This document shows, piece after piece, positions 10,762 through 22,845 of a stretch of DNA of 64,000 nt. Source of the stretch: Hirundichthys speculiger (taxonomy: Eukaryota > Chordata > Actinopteri > Beloniformes > Exocoetidae); the NCBI GenBank assembly GCA_018398805.1, contig JAGFBZ010000012.1:715001-779000 (forward strand). Reading direction: 5' to 3'. The notes beneath the pieces were generated by a model. It did not search any database, had not been told where the DNA came from, and was given only the letters and a program-made list of their open reading frames with translations. The stretch's first letter is position 1. Each line of letters opens with the position of its first letter. Made by a program: the position numbers and the translations under genes.

Positions 10762-11662
10762 ATTCAGGAAATGATAGTGATACACTGCTTCATATCCTGG
10801 TTATATTTAGGGAGTAAAACTGCCTGATCAGATTTAAGAAGCAGAGCGACTCGCCATATTTTTTCCTCAACTTAACTGAGTAGTTAGGTTTAGAAAAAGA
10901 CAATGGTCTTTTTTTCAAATCTCTACTTTGTTATGTTTAAGCAACACCGTTTCCTCAATCCATTCTGGCATTAAAGCTGCTTGGTTTGCTTTAATAAACA
11001 AAGCTACTTGTTTCGGTTGAGGAAAAGATTACGGTGCAATTTAAAGATACAACGGAAGGAAAGCTATTAAGCCTCGTTGAGGAACAGATGGTGGTCTGAT
11101 TTAAAATACAGCACTTCCTTATGTTTAGGCAACACAGTTTCCTGAAACTACTTGGTTGACTTTATTATGGTCTGGTATGCAGAAAAAGTACCTGGATGGC
11201 AAACTGTTCTGCAAAAGGTTTCTAGCATGTAACTGACCAGTCTGCTTCACATCCCATAATACAAACAGCAACCAGAGCTGCCGGGGCTCACGACAGTGAC
11301 GAAGACAACGGTACTGTTGTGGTCAAAAGTTGGTGGATGGCCGTGAAATTTAGATTTTTGTTGCCTCCGTGTTCTGACGGCGTGTTTCCACACATGTGAC
11401 TGACGGACATTCATAAACATTCACACATTTAAAAGGCTTTTATTGGCAAATACATCACATTTAGGGGTTAAAAACACCAAGAATAACTTCTCTTAACAAT
11501 CCAGGAGCAGTTTGGTCATGACTGTTGCACTTTTCACCTCCATGGGACACCGTGTCATAAGGGAGAAATAAAATAATAGTAATGATAAGGTGGCAAAGAG
11601 ATCTCAATCCCCAACGAGAACCTGCGATCAGTCCTGAAAGCAGAAAATGACATCATCTCGGG

Positions 11663-12035
11663 TAGGTGTGTGAAAAAAAAATCGATTTGGCGATGTATCG
11701 CGATTTTCGGCCGCCCGATATAATATCGATTTTTCAGCTCCTAATATCAATTTTTTTAGGAAAATTCATTCATTCACTTAAATGTGCAAAAACACTAATA
11801 ATAAACAATAAATAGGTTGTTTTGAAGCAAATAGTTTTGACTCAATTTGTCCTCTGAATGATCAATATCATCTGATGAACATATACAGCAACTTGATTTT
11901 TCATCTCTACTTTTAATTTTGATATAAGCTGGGTAGAATATCGCAATATATCGTGATATCATGATAACATTGTATCGTGACCCAAGTATCACGATACATG
12001 TCGTATTGCGAGGTCCTTGCCAATACTCACCCCTA
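11663..12035 (-). mobile_element. hAT MITE, TAGGGGTG family
   Basis: A 373-bp element with terminal TAGGTGTG/CACCCCTA ends and internal ATCGAT/GCGATAT-rich sequence. It is flanked by ATCTCGGG (11655-11662) and ATCTCAGG (12036-12043), a 7/8 match to an 8-bp duplication. It is inverted relative to the copy at 20894-21262. The internal core containing CTACTTTTAATTTTGATAT is shared by all family members in this window. Confidence 0.9.
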
Positions 12036-12043
12036 ATCTCAGG

Positions 12044-13635
12044 GCGTTATTACAGCAAGATCAGATCTCCGTCAGTCAGGACTTGACCCAGAAATTCATA
12101 TCCACTGGGCCAGAGTGAATTTGAAGTGGGAAAAAGTTTTCTGCTTCTACTGAAGCAAAGTCAGCACTGACAAAAAGTTTGGCCAGAACTGTGGAGGAAA
12201 AGAGTAAAAGTCATCCATAGAAAGGCTGCATGAGCAAAACCGGAGAGGCTGTGAAAGTGAATATTATGATCCTAATAAACCCAAAAGGTTACGTTCACCA
12301 CAACAACGTGTACTGCATGATGTTACAACCTAAGTCTCGGTTAATTTATAGCACTTTTTAAACCCCAGGTTGAGTCTTATCTTACCGACAGTCACATTTT
12401 GTGATTTGATCGTCTCAAAATAATCAACTGTGAGTGTAACAGTCACACAGAGCTTTAGACTGTATGTGTTGGAGGTTTCTGGTATTTAGTTGGCTCCTGA
12501 AATCATGGAAAATGATTATGGTTATACGCTCATCGCTCAGCAGCTGAGTACACCCACATGAGCAGCAGCCAGAGCAAAGGTGTGGCCCCGGGGCCAAGTT
12601 TAAAACTCCAAACCTTTACTTTCTGTGCACAGACTGTTTTCAGGTTGCATGATAGGTTTCAATCCTGCATCCAGTGGGTCTTCGGCCTCGACAGAAAAAC
12701 AAACACAGGCTCTGTGACCCGGCTCTGATGTGAGCCTGAAGCCAAGAATCTGACATCCTAATCTACTGGGCTTGGCTAGGAACGCTGGCGAGCTGGCCGC
12801 TTGGCCGTCGCAGCTATAATCTTTTCTGTAGCTCCGCATCCCGACTCATTGGCCGAGCAGAGAGCCGTGGCGATGAGCTGATTTGGTGGCTGGCTGGCTG
12901 TTGCTAGCCCGCTGTAATGGAAGGGATGCCCGCCTGCTGGGTCTTGGCAGGTCATCCTCCTGACTCACTGGCAGCACGGCTGGTTGTGCGGGCCGGTTTC
13001 CTGGATACGCCGGCCAAAAAAACAGGCCTGACTCACCGGCTTAGTGGTAATTTGGCCCCGCGTTTCACAGAGCAAACCGCCAATCCCACGGACAGCAACC
13101 GCCGCGCCCGTGTTACGTCAGCAGAGAGCGGACCGTCCTACGCTCGCTGCCGACCCGCCGCGTTCTCGCCGTTGAACCGTCTACAGAAAGACTGTGGTTT
13201 TGATTCAGTTCCAGCGTGGGCCGGTTGGTGTGCCTGGTTCGACATTAACGGACCTACAGCTGGGACCTGAACCCTGCCTGGTTTGGGCCGTCGTTAAACT
13301 TTTACAAGAACGGCCCAGAGGTTTAACTGAACCACCGGTTCACTTCCAAGTGTGTAAACTTCCCCCAACAGACGTGTGTGAAAGTCAGTAAAAGACTTAA
13401 CCCTCTCTTTTAATAACTATTTCTTTCTCTCTTTTTTTTTTTTGCATGAGCTTAAAAGCGTCAAACGAATCATCTTGTGGTCGTGGGACTGAATATCGAG
13501 TAAATACAACCTTAGAACGACGACGTAGAACCTTTTATCACTGCGGCGTTGAACAAAAGCGAACCAAGACAGGAAGAGTAACGCCAAGAGTTTCATGACT
13601 CAGGAGCTCGAAGGTCCATTTTCATCAGGACCTTG
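12044..13635. other. unrecognised intergenic region
   Basis: No gene, RNA or repeat family identified. ORFs at 12600-12839 (minus) and 12917-13270 (plus) have no motif or splice context. The 12800-13300 part is relatively GC-rich. Confidence 0.3.
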
Positions 13636-14113
13636 TCGGTCTGTCAACCCGATAACTATCGGGCTGATAACGGGAAATTATGACGTCATCCCGATAAGTC
13701 TGATATCACAACGAATAGCCCCGATAACATATATATTTCTGTCAACACGGCAGTGCCTCGCTCCCTCTGAGCCTTGAATGACCGGCAGTGAATGTTGTGT
13801 TCAAGTGACGTCAGCATAATCAGAAAAATGATTTCTCAGTAAGGAAAATCAAGAAGACCCCCTCATGCCAGAAAACAACTCGTTAACTCGGTCATCATTT
13901 TGGTAGTTAATATGATAGTTGATATTCACAGTATTCTCCCACATGTTACACATAAAAAAGAAAAAATAGAAAAGGCTGAAAGAACAACTAGCAAATGAGG
14001 GAACGTAGAAATTTACGTTACACCTTGAATGCAGCATTGCGGAGCATTGCGCTGAAAAAAACAAACAAACATGGCGGCGATGGTGTAGAACTTCGTTAAA
14101 GTTTCAGAGGAAG
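13636..14113 (+). mobile_element. BED-finger hAT element, 5' half, split by LINE
   Basis: Begins with CGATAACTATCGGG motifs, continues with a GATAACATATATATTTCTGTC segment, and ends in the start of a BED-finger exon (ATGGCGGCGATGG at about 14072). Homologous copies lie at 47095-48146 and, inverted, at 50229-50599. It stops at 14113 within the sequence AAAGTTTCAGAGGAAG, which recurs at 19863 after the LINE. Confidence 0.85.
14098..14113. repeat. LINE target-site duplication, left copy
   Basis: AAAGTTTCAGAGGAAG matches 19863-19878 (AAAGTTTCAGAAGAAG) with one change. The uninterrupted paralogue at about 47504 has this sequence once. Confidence 0.85.
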
Positions 14114-14352
14114 GACTTCCGGTCTCGGCTTGATGGAGTAGGCAGCAGACGAGAAGAGCTCCGACAAATGAACACTTATTAAACAAGTTTAAACCTCCAA
14201 AACCAAAAAAAAACCAAAAAAACTGAGGGTAACCTCAATTTTAACCATTTTGTAACAGAACTCCTGAGATGAGGAAGAGCTCACGCACAGAGAAACAGCA
14301 AGGAAAGCGAATACAGAAAACGATAACTCCATTTACATGAGGCAGCGCAAAA

Positions 14353-15019
14353 ATGGCTGAAAGCGCAGCGGTGAATACACCGGAGAAAACACCTGAGACC
14401 ACGCCCGAGACCACGCTTTCCCTACAGATGCTTCGAGAGGAGCTACAGACATCCAGAGAAGCGGTGCTGGCTCAGATAAAAGCTGAGATAGTAACATCGT
14501 TTAAAGAAATTAAAACGGACATTGTTTCTCTCCACGAAGAGACAAAGGCCGACATACGGGCCATACGAGACGAGCTCGCCGGTGAGTTAACACGGCTCCG
14601 CTCGGCACAGGCTGAGGCAGCTAACGAATACAAAGAGATGGGGACCGCTCTTAGTCAAACGATGGACAGTAAATGCGTTGGAGAAGTCACAACAACTAAT
14701 GAGTAAGGAATGTAAGAAAATGCAGGACAAATGTCAAGATCTAGAAAACAGAAGCAGGAGACAGAATCTACGACTGGTCGGTATTACCGAGGGAGCCGAA
14801 GGAGGCAACATGATCAAATTCCTCGTGGATTTCTTCCCCGCGGTGCTCGGAGCCGACAACTTCAGCTCCCCGGTGGTTATAGACCGGGCACATCGCACAC
14901 TTGCCCCGCCGCCGACCAACGGGGAGAGACCGAGGGCCATTCTAGTCCTTTGATTCCCCTTTGATTCCCCGAAAGCGGCTGAGGATTTCTACGACCAGAA
15001 GATCGCCAAGATGAACTAA
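14353..15019 (+). pseudogene. LINE ORF1 (RNA-binding chaperone type), frameshifted
   Basis: From the ATG at 14353 the frame encodes a Thr/Pro-rich start and a long charged, coiled-coil-like region (LREELQTSREAVLAQIKAEI and following heptads) that would trimerise the protein. A frameshift at about 14680-14700 moves the reading to a second frame with ENRSRRQNLRLVGITEG, the conserved start of the RRM-like region of L1/Tx1 ORF1 proteins. This continues to about 14953, after which another shift gives KAAEDFYDQKIAKMN and a stop at about 15019. The C-terminal domain is missing compared with the ~300-residue family norm. ORF1 proteins bind element RNA during retrotransposition; this one is dead. Confidence 0.8.
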
Positions 15020-15721
15020 TCTCCATGAACGCAAGTAACAATAGTGATCTGAGTATAATACCCTGTGTGTTAAAACTTGTGGTGTCAAAAACTATAATGA
15101 ATATCTCAGGACTTTTATGGAAATAACTGAAATAACCTGTCTTACATTTGATTTTTTCCTCTTTATTAATCTCTCTCGTCGACATTTATGTCCGTTTTCT
15201 GCCTAAGCGTTGGGGTATACATTCTTAAACCAATAATATAAGCTTTAGGAGACACAAGCTATAAGGTTATTGTTTTCTTTGAGAGATGAATGAATCACTC
15301 CACTTATAGGTCTGTTACTGTCACTGTTGTTATTTGCCCCTCTTCGGTGTTAAGTATGATGAAACAAGAGTTTGGAGGTTTAAAACGAAAACATATTCAA
15401 ATGGAGCTTAGAGATCAAGAATTTTTTTTCTTTTCTCAGAAATTTTATTTTTTTCTCCCTCTTTAGAGATTTGTTAAATGGCAAGGTGCCTTTGGATCTT
15501 GATAAGCCATTGTTTCCCCCACCACTTGTTTGGGAAGGGTCAGGGGGTGGGTGGGAGAGATGTAATGTTCAAAATGTCAGAAGTTAATACACATACACAT
15601 GCATTTTTGTTTGTCTGCTTTTATCTTGTTTTGTGTTTTGTTTTTGTTTTTTTTTCTTTCCTTTCCTCTGTGTGGATGCATAACATCTATGTTGCCATCA
15701 TAATCTTTTCTAGATTAGACC
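15020..15721 (+). other. LINE inter-ORF spacer
   Basis: About 700 bp of T-rich DNA between ORF1 and ORF2. No conserved coding sequence is visible. The missing ORF1 C terminus may once have extended here. Confidence 0.5.
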
Positions 15722-18700
15722 ATGGATAGGAACCCAAAGAGATCCTTGAATGATGAGGAAGGTGTGGTGAAGTTTATTACCTGGAACTGCCAAGGATTGA
15801 ATGGAGCTGTTAAGCGTGGTAATGTACTGGCACATTTGCAGAGACTGGGGGCCGGCGTAGCCTTCTTACGGGAAACACATCTCAAATATCACTCACATAA
15901 ACAACTGCATAAGAATTGGGTGGGACAGGTGTTTCACTCTAGCTTCAATTCCAAATCGCGTGGTACTGCTATTGTAATCAATAAAAAAATTCTCTTTACT
16001 ACATCAGACATAATCTCTGATGCAAATGGCAGATATGTAATAGTAACTGGGGAAATTTATAACACTCCAATAATTCTGGCTAATGTTTACGCCCCCAATT
16101 TTGATAATGAAAGGTTTATAGGTTCAGTACTAGCTTCTTTACCTAATCTCCACACCCACAACCTGATTCTAGCTGGCGATCTTAACTTTGTAATGGATCC
16201 AGTGCTTGATAGATTGTCGAACAAACAACACTCTTTGGGTAAATCAGCAAAACTGTTGCAAGGTTTTTTAAAGTCGGTTAATGTAATAGATGTATGGAGA
16301 TATATGAACCAGAACCAACGAAGATATTCATTCTTCTCTCAGCCACATCAATCATTCTCCAGGATTGACTATTTCTTCATAGACTCGAAATTACTTACAG
16401 CAGTAAAATATATTGACTATGAAGCCATTGTCCTATCAGATCATGCCCCAGTAAGACTGCAACTTAACTTTCCCTGTAGACATTCAGCCAGAACATGGCG
16501 CATGGATAACAGTTTACTAACTAATGAAACCCATTTGGAGTTTATCAGATCCCAAATAGCCTTATATATGCAAACCAATGAGGCTCCAGATATCTCTAAA
16601 ATTATTTTATGGGAGGCTCTAAAAGCATATGTGCGAGGACAGATTATTTCCTACTCCGCTCAGATAGTCAAAACACAAAATCAGAGAAGAGAAAATATAT
16701 ATCAGAACAAATTGTTGAATTGGATAAACAGCATGCAGTGTCTCCTACTCCTGACCTGCTCAATAGGAGGACAAGCCTGCAAACAGAGTTCAACCTACTC
16801 TCCACAGCTGAGACAACTAAATTAATGAATCGTTCCAGGCATATATACTATGAACATGGGGAGAAGATAGGAAGGCAACTGGCTCATCAGATAAGAATAT
16901 CTGAGGCGTCCAGGCATATAACTGAAATCCGCACCTGTTCTGGAAATACAACAAAAGACCAATCAGAAATAAATCAAGAATTTAAACAATTTTATTCTAA
17001 ACTATATACAACAGAAACAGCAAGTAACTCTGGAACTACACAAGAGTTCTTCGATAACTTGGAGATCCCTTCTATCTGTCAGGAAGATAGGTGCTTGTTG
17101 GACGAGCCAATAACTATAGAGGAGGTTACCTTAGCAATACGCAGTTTACAAAGCTCGAAAGCACCAGGCCCAGATGGGTATACATCCAAATTTTATAAGA
17201 CTTTTGCTACAGAGGTTGCACCTCTTCTTTTGAATGTTTTCAATGAGTCATCTGAAACCGGCTTCCTTCCAACAACATTTTATCAGGCGACAATCTCTCT
17301 AATACACAAGAAAGGAAGAGACCCACTGGAAGCAGCATCTTACAGACCAGTGAGTCTATTGAATGTTGACACCAAAATCCTAGCAAAAATTTTAGCAATT
17401 AGACTAGAAAATGTACTCCCAACAATAATTCATGAAGATCAAACCGGTTTTATTAAAAACAGACAACTGACCCACAACATCCGTAGACTATTCAATATAA
17501 TATATACATCCAACTCTAATTCGCTCTCTGAGATATTATTATCACTGGACGCAGAGAAGGCCTTTGACAGGGTCGAGTGGGACTATCTCTTCGCGGCCCT
17601 GTCAAGGTTTGGTTTTGGCTCAAAGTATATTTCATGGATCAAACTCCTTTATGCATCTCCAATGGCTTCAGTACAAACAAATAAGATCAAATCGGAATAC
17701 TTCAGGTTACACGTTCCACTAGGCAGGGATGTCCATTATCCCCGCTGCTCTTTGCACTGGCAATAGAACCTCTAGCTATCTCTTTGCGGGCTTCAAAAGA
17801 ATACAGTGGGATTCATAGAGGAGGCAAGGAACATAAGGTTTCATTGTTTGCGGATGACTTTTTAGTATACATTTCGGACCCTTCTAACTCAGTCCCCGCA
17901 GTAATCTCGATTTTGAACAAATTTGGTCAAACATCAGGATATAAAATAAATATTAACAAAAGTATATTATTTCCAATAAAGACCATAAATGACCAACAAC
18001 TCTTAGACAAATTGCCCTTTAGGATCTCAACTCAGTTTAAATATTTAGGTATTAACATTACCAAAACCTTTGTAGAGAATTTTAAAAAAATTACTAGACA
18101 CTATAACAGAAGACCTGCAGAGATGGTCCCATATTCCCATTACATTAGCAGGCCGAAACAACATAATCAAAATGACCATCCTCCCTAAATTTCTTTTTTT
18201 ATATCAGTGCATTCCCATCTATATCAAAAAGGGTTTTTTTCATAGCATAGATAAAATAATCACAGAATTCATTTGGAATGGGAAAAAACCTAGGTTGAGG
18301 ATGGTCTTCCTACAGAGACCAAAATCAGTAGGCGGTATGGGTTGCCAAACTTTAAATTTTATTATTGGGCAAGTAACATTAAAATGATGACCTATTGGCT
18401 ACAAAAAAAGCCTCCACTATGGTTTAGTATAGAAAATGCCTGTTGTCAGCCCTCGTCTCTTCCAGCCATGTTGCTTTCAGCTCTGCCCACAGTGAACCCT
18501 GACTCATTAACTAATCCAGTAGTCTCCCATTCGCTTAAGATTTGGTCTCAAATTCGAAGATTTTATGGTTGGCAGACTTGTTCGCTTCAAAGCCCTCTCA
18601 TAGAAAACCACGCCTTTGCACCTTCGTTTACTAACAGGGTATTTAAAGATTGGTTCGAAAAAGGAATTCATTCCTTCCTGGACATATTCATAGATCAAGT

Positions 18701-19505
18701 TTTTCCAACATTTGAACAGTTACAGGGAAAATACAATATTCCAAAATCACAGTTTTATAAATATTTACAAATAAGGAGTTTTGTTATTCAGAATATTCCA
18801 TCATATCCAAATTCTCCCAACCAATCCTCAATGGACTTGATACTTATGCAAGACTCTGTTAAAAAGAGAGGGATATCCAATATATAAGAAAGTCTGTCAA
18901 ACCTGGCAGGTAAACCTACTATGGAGCATCTGAGGATAGCTTGGCAGGACGACCTAGGTAAGGGGATCACGGAAGAACAATGGCAGTCAGCCCTAGCACA
19001 AACTCATAGCTCTTCAATATGTGCAAGACATGGTCTCCTGCAATTTAAAATTATGCACTGTTTACACTGGTCAAAACAAAAGCTTCATAAAATATTTCCC
19101 TCAGTAGATCCTTCATGTGACAGATGTGGACTTGGACCTGCAACACTGGGTCATATGAGCTGCCAAAAGCTGTCAAATTACTGAGACAATATTTTTCAGA
19201 TGCTATCAAATATATTACGTAGACCTATTAATAAAGATCCTTTAGTTGGGGTTCTAGGAATTATTGATTCAAGTATGACGAAATACAGTATAGAACATAG
19301 TATGGTTTCGCTTGTCAGTTTACTTGCACGAAGACTGATACTACTCAACTGGAAATATAAGACACCTCCAACTTATTCAAATCTTATGACAGATGTTATG
19401 AGACATTTAGAGCTGGAAAAAATCAGATTCTCACTGAAAAATCAGGAAAGAAAGTTCTACAGAATTTGGCAGCCGTTTATTGACTATTTTAACCACAACA
19501 CATAG
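15722..19505 (+). pseudogene. LINE ORF2 (endonuclease and reverse transcriptase), broken
   Basis: Starts MDRNPKRSLNDEEG; the apurinic-type endonuclease follows with ITWNCQGLN, AFLRETHL (family usually QETH), ANVYAPN, LAGDLNFV, RIDYFFI and LSDHAPV. A frameshift near 16700 leads to the linker and reverse transcriptase: SSKAPGPDGYTSKFYK, LIHKKGRDP, SYRPVSLLNVD, then motif A as LSLDAEKAFDRVEWDY. A frameshift near 17725 precedes RQGCPLSPLLFALAIEP, then FADDFLVY with the catalytic FADD. Further shifts at about 18120 and 18340 precede the C-terminal region with FIWNGKKPR and YYWASNIK. A stop lies at 18887, then the zinc-binding part CDRCGLGPATLGH, another break near 19185, and the end at 19505. Family members nick target DNA and copy their RNA there; at least four frameshifts plus stops make this copy inactive. 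Confidence 0.9.
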
Positions 19506-19632
19506 TCTGACAGCAAGCTTTTGAAGTGCTCTTAATCCCCAATAGAAGGAAAGAATTTGTATTTATTTTTTATTTATGTTATGTTAATTTATTTAATTAT
19601 TTTCTTTCATCTGATTTCTTTACTACTATTGC

Positions 19633-19669
<37 letters not shown>
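19633..19669. repeat. ATT microsatellite in LINE 3' region
   Basis: About twelve uninterrupted ATT units in the LINE 3' untranslated region. Confidence 0.9.
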
Positions 19670-19862
19670 TTGTTTTGTGTATATACGATTGGATATATAT
19701 AAATATGTATAATTTTATTGCTAAATTGACAAGATGTGTAAGCCAATTTTACTTAAATTACTTTTATATGTAAATGTGTATGTGTAAATGTGTATGGCGT
19801 CTATATGACTGTTATGTTGTGCGTTCAAAAAGAGAAAATTCAATAAAAAGAGTTACAAAAAA

Positions 19863-20035
19863 AAAGTTTCAGAAGAAGATAGTTCGCTGGTTATTTGTGA
19901 CAAATACTCCAAGCGAAGGAGGGAAAAATAGCACAAGCTTTAATACGTCAAACCTGATCAGCTACCTGAAACATAACCATCGCTTCCATGGAGTTTTGAA
20001 AACACGCTAACGTGAGCTAACATAAGCTAACATAA
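19863..20035 (+). mobile_element. BED-finger hAT element, 3' part of the split copy
   Basis: Continues the BED exon interrupted at 14113. The frame reads GGKNSTSFNTSNLISYLKHN, then HRFHGVLK, the second half of a BED finger with its two histidines. The preceding cysteine pair is degraded (C-x2-Y). The sequence runs into a short series of GCTAAC repeats. No transposase body follows, so the copy is truncated. Confidence 0.8.
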
Positions 20036-20857
20036 GCTAATGTCAGCAAGCCAGCAGCAGGTCTACGCGTTCCTCTGGAGCGCTCTGGAAGACAGCGGAG
20101 GTCACTGGCCACTCGACGGCTGCAGAGCAAGCCCACATCATCACCCCTCCGCCGCCGTGCTTGACAACCAGACAACAACACTCTGGTCTCATCTGTCGCT
20201 GCTCCAGAAGTCTGCTGGTTTGTTCAGATGCACTTTTGTGGACCTCAGCTGTGCTTCCATGTTACATTTTAGACAGAGGACCCGTACTGGTTCTTCTCAT
20301 TGTGCTGTCACCTGAATGATCCGAGGTTCATCTGTCTTTTTTATTTTACCTTCTTTATTATTTTGAAGATTAACAGCCGCCTCGAGTCTTCGCTCCTCAC
20401 TGTAAAACGTTGAACTCTAAATTGTTTAGATGCCAACTGCTTCTCTAAGGCCACTGCTGATGTCTTTCTCTCACACCTGAGCGCTCCGGAGCAGCAACCT
20501 GCCAAAACACTCATCTTCACAGAAGTCTGCACACCTGCTGACGATCAAACCATCAAGGGCTGATGATTAATATTACCTGGCTGCAGCTCATCCTCTTCAA
20601 TCCCTTGGAAGCAGTGAGGAAACACTCAGCAGTGACTTTCTGTTTTGGTTTTGGCTTCGTTTCTTTCCTGGCTCCCGGTTCAAAACCCGTCAGGAGCTTT
20701 TTGTTTGTGTGTGAAGTTTGCATGCTCTTCCTGTACTTTTGAGGGCTTTCTCTGCACACGCTTGTTTACCCAAACAGTAAAAAAAAAAACCAGAAGCATT
20801 TTAAAAAGTCGTGCAGGGACGGGCTAATTACTGAAGCTAGCTGCAGACGTGAGCGTG
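20036..20857. other. unrecognised intergenic region
   Basis: No gene or repeat family recognised. Part of 20040-20300 (bulky, GC-moderate with short ORF) could be decayed transposon DNA, but no motif supports this. Confidence 0.25.
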
Positions 20858-21330
20858 CGGTTGCCCTGCCGTGGACTGGTGACCTGTCCTGGATAGGGGT
20901 GAGTATTGGCAAGGACCTCGCAATACGATATGTATTGTGATACTTGGGCCACAATACGATATCATTACAATATAGCGATATATTGCGATATTCTACCCAG
21001 TTAATATCAAAATTAAAACTAGAGATGAAAAATCAAGTTGCTGTATATGTTCATCAGATGATATTGATCATTCAGAGGACAAATTGAGTCAGAACTATTT
21101 GCTTCAAGACAACCTATTTATTGTTTATTATTAGTGTTTTTGCACCTTTAAATGAATGAATGAATTTTCCTAAAAAAATCGATATTAGGAGCTGAAAAAT
21201 AGATATCGGGTGGCCGAAAATCGAGATATATCACCAAATCGATTTTTTTTTTCACACCCCTAGTCCTGGATGCAGCCTGCCTCTCATTGGCTCCAGCAGG
21301 TACAGATGATGGATAGTAACCATTTGACTG
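20858..21330 (+). mobile_element. L2-like LINE 3' tail, split by a MITE
   Basis: GCCGTGGACTGGTGACCTGTCC before the MITE and CTCATTGGCTCCAGCAGG then GATGATGGATAG after it resemble the 3' ends of fish L2-type LINEs, including the short tandem tail. The hAT MITE at 20894-21262 sits inside it. Only the tail survives. Confidence 0.65.
20894..21262 (+). mobile_element. hAT MITE, TAGGGGTG family
   Basis: A 369-bp copy from TAGGGGTG to CACCCCTA, flanked by the exact 8-bp duplication GTCCTGGA (20886-20893 and 21263-21270). This is the cleanest simple copy in the window and the reference for the others. The interior contains ATCATCTGATGAACATATA-like sequence on the minus strand. It has no coding capacity. 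Confidence 0.93.
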
Positions 21331-21884
21331 TTTTTGCACAAATAAAAGCACTCACATCCTGACTAATGAGCCGAAGGTGAAGACGGTTCCTCTTCTGCAG
21401 ATTGCAGATTTGTGAGCGAGGCTTCTCTCACACGCTGAAGGGTTTGCATCGATCAGTGCCACGAGTCGCCACTTGCATGTTGCAAACTTGATTTGAGTCG
21501 GTTGATTTGAAGTGTTAACTCTGAGGGAGGGAAAAAAAGGTGTGGCGCCCGTTTTAACTCCATTCCCTGAGATGATAACGTTTCTGCTACATGCTGCAGT
21601 CAAAGTTCCACGGGGACGTCGTATGAAAGGTCCCTTTTCAGCCGTAGTTCACTGCTGTGCTCACAGCGGCCGGCTACCAGGCTGCAGGCTCAGATACCAG
21701 ACGTTTCCTCAGATCTGGGTTGGTGATGTCACAGGACCCTTCCAGCTGCTTCCTCTTTAGCCACAACAACCGTTTTAACCGTCCAGTTTCACGAATCCCG
21801 ACATTCTTCTGCAGGACGAGCCTCACTGGTGTTTCATACCATAGAAGAAGAAAGGAACAGGAAGAACGACTGGCAGACAGCACG
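21331..21884. other. unassigned region downstream of efnb2
   Basis: No recognised gene or repeat. Short ORFs on both strands lack motifs. Confidence 0.3.
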
Positions 21885-21900
21885 TCCATAGGAAAAACAT

Positions 21901-21906
21901 TTTATT
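21901..21906 (-). terminator. efnb2: candidate distal polyadenylation signal
   Basis: Minus-strand AATAAA, the most distal canonical signal in the A/T-rich region downstream of the efnb2 stop. Stronger competition comes from AATAAA at 22479-22484. Confidence 0.35.
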
Positions 21907-22845
21907 GAAAAACATTTTCAGTTTGTATCAGACTGGTGGAATGTGTGTCATTTATCCTCACTTTGAACTTAATTTAAATTTCTGAATTTTAAAACCATTT
22001 TTTCTTTTTATGCTTTTGCAGCCTGGCCTTCTTGTACTGCGAGGAACGAGGGGTGGGGGGGATGGGGGGGCTAACCATGACATGACCAAAGAAAACCAGG
22101 GGAGACGACAACCGATGCAAATATAATACTGTCACTCACAAACCGGACTGAAATAAAATAATTAAGAGAACATAAGAGAAAAAGAAACAAACTAATTCAA
22201 TAAATATTTATGGTACACACTTATGGCACAAATATGCAGCAGTCGGTTTGGCAACTCTTCTTTCTCTTCTTCTTCTTGTTTTTTATTTATTTCTTTATTT
22301 TTTTTAAACCAAATTACCATGGAAACAGTGCAAAACGGGAGGGAGTGGGGAGGACACGGGCTTTCCATTGAGCGCTAGCTAAAATACATAGCAAAAAATT
22401 CAAATTTTTATACAAAACATCTTACTTTAAGAGTTGATAAAAAATGTTTTTTTTCTTTTTCTTTTTTTTTTTCCTTTTTTTATTGGGTTCTGGTCAATAT
22501 TTACATAAGCTATTTACCAAAAAAGTAGTATGCTCTGTTTTACTGAGGTGTGTTCCACTTTTTCCGTATGTTTACTTTAGTTTAGTTTATTTTTTTTGTG
22601 TCTGTTTGTCTGTTTTAACCGGTTTACTTTCCTACAAAGGTGAATAAGGCTATTGTAACAACCCAGGATCCAGATACAATACAAACATTAATGTATTTAC
22701 AGGTTCTTACCTACAGAAGTACGGTGCAAAATTACTGAGTCAAGTGACCGAGGGCTGACCATACGAGCAAGGCATTTACAGTCGCCGCCCCCCCACCCCC
22801 GCAGCCCGCCGCTAAGACCCCCGCAGCATCGCCACGACAGGACCT

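Larger units (their letters stand above)
14114..19862 (+). mobile_element. Tx1/L1-type LINE, full-length but inactive
   Basis: A 5.75-kb non-LTR retrotransposon bounded by a ~16-bp target-site duplication. It has a 5' leader, ORF1 (coiled coil plus RNA-binding-like region), an intergenic stretch, ORF2 (endonuclease, reverse transcriptase, C-terminal zinc-binding region), a 3' tail with an ATT microsatellite and AATAAAAAG just before a short A-run. Multiple frameshifts and stops in both ORFs mean it cannot move on its own. The Tx1-like assignment rests on the coiled-coil ORF1, the style of the endonuclease (ITWNCQGLN) and the C-terminal WNGKKPR region. Confidence 0.85.

Noticed and set aside
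12917..13391. Pair of plus-strand ORFs in GC-rich DNA
   Set aside because: No recognisable domain, splice site pattern or repeat in codon positions; open frames are expected in GC-rich sequence.
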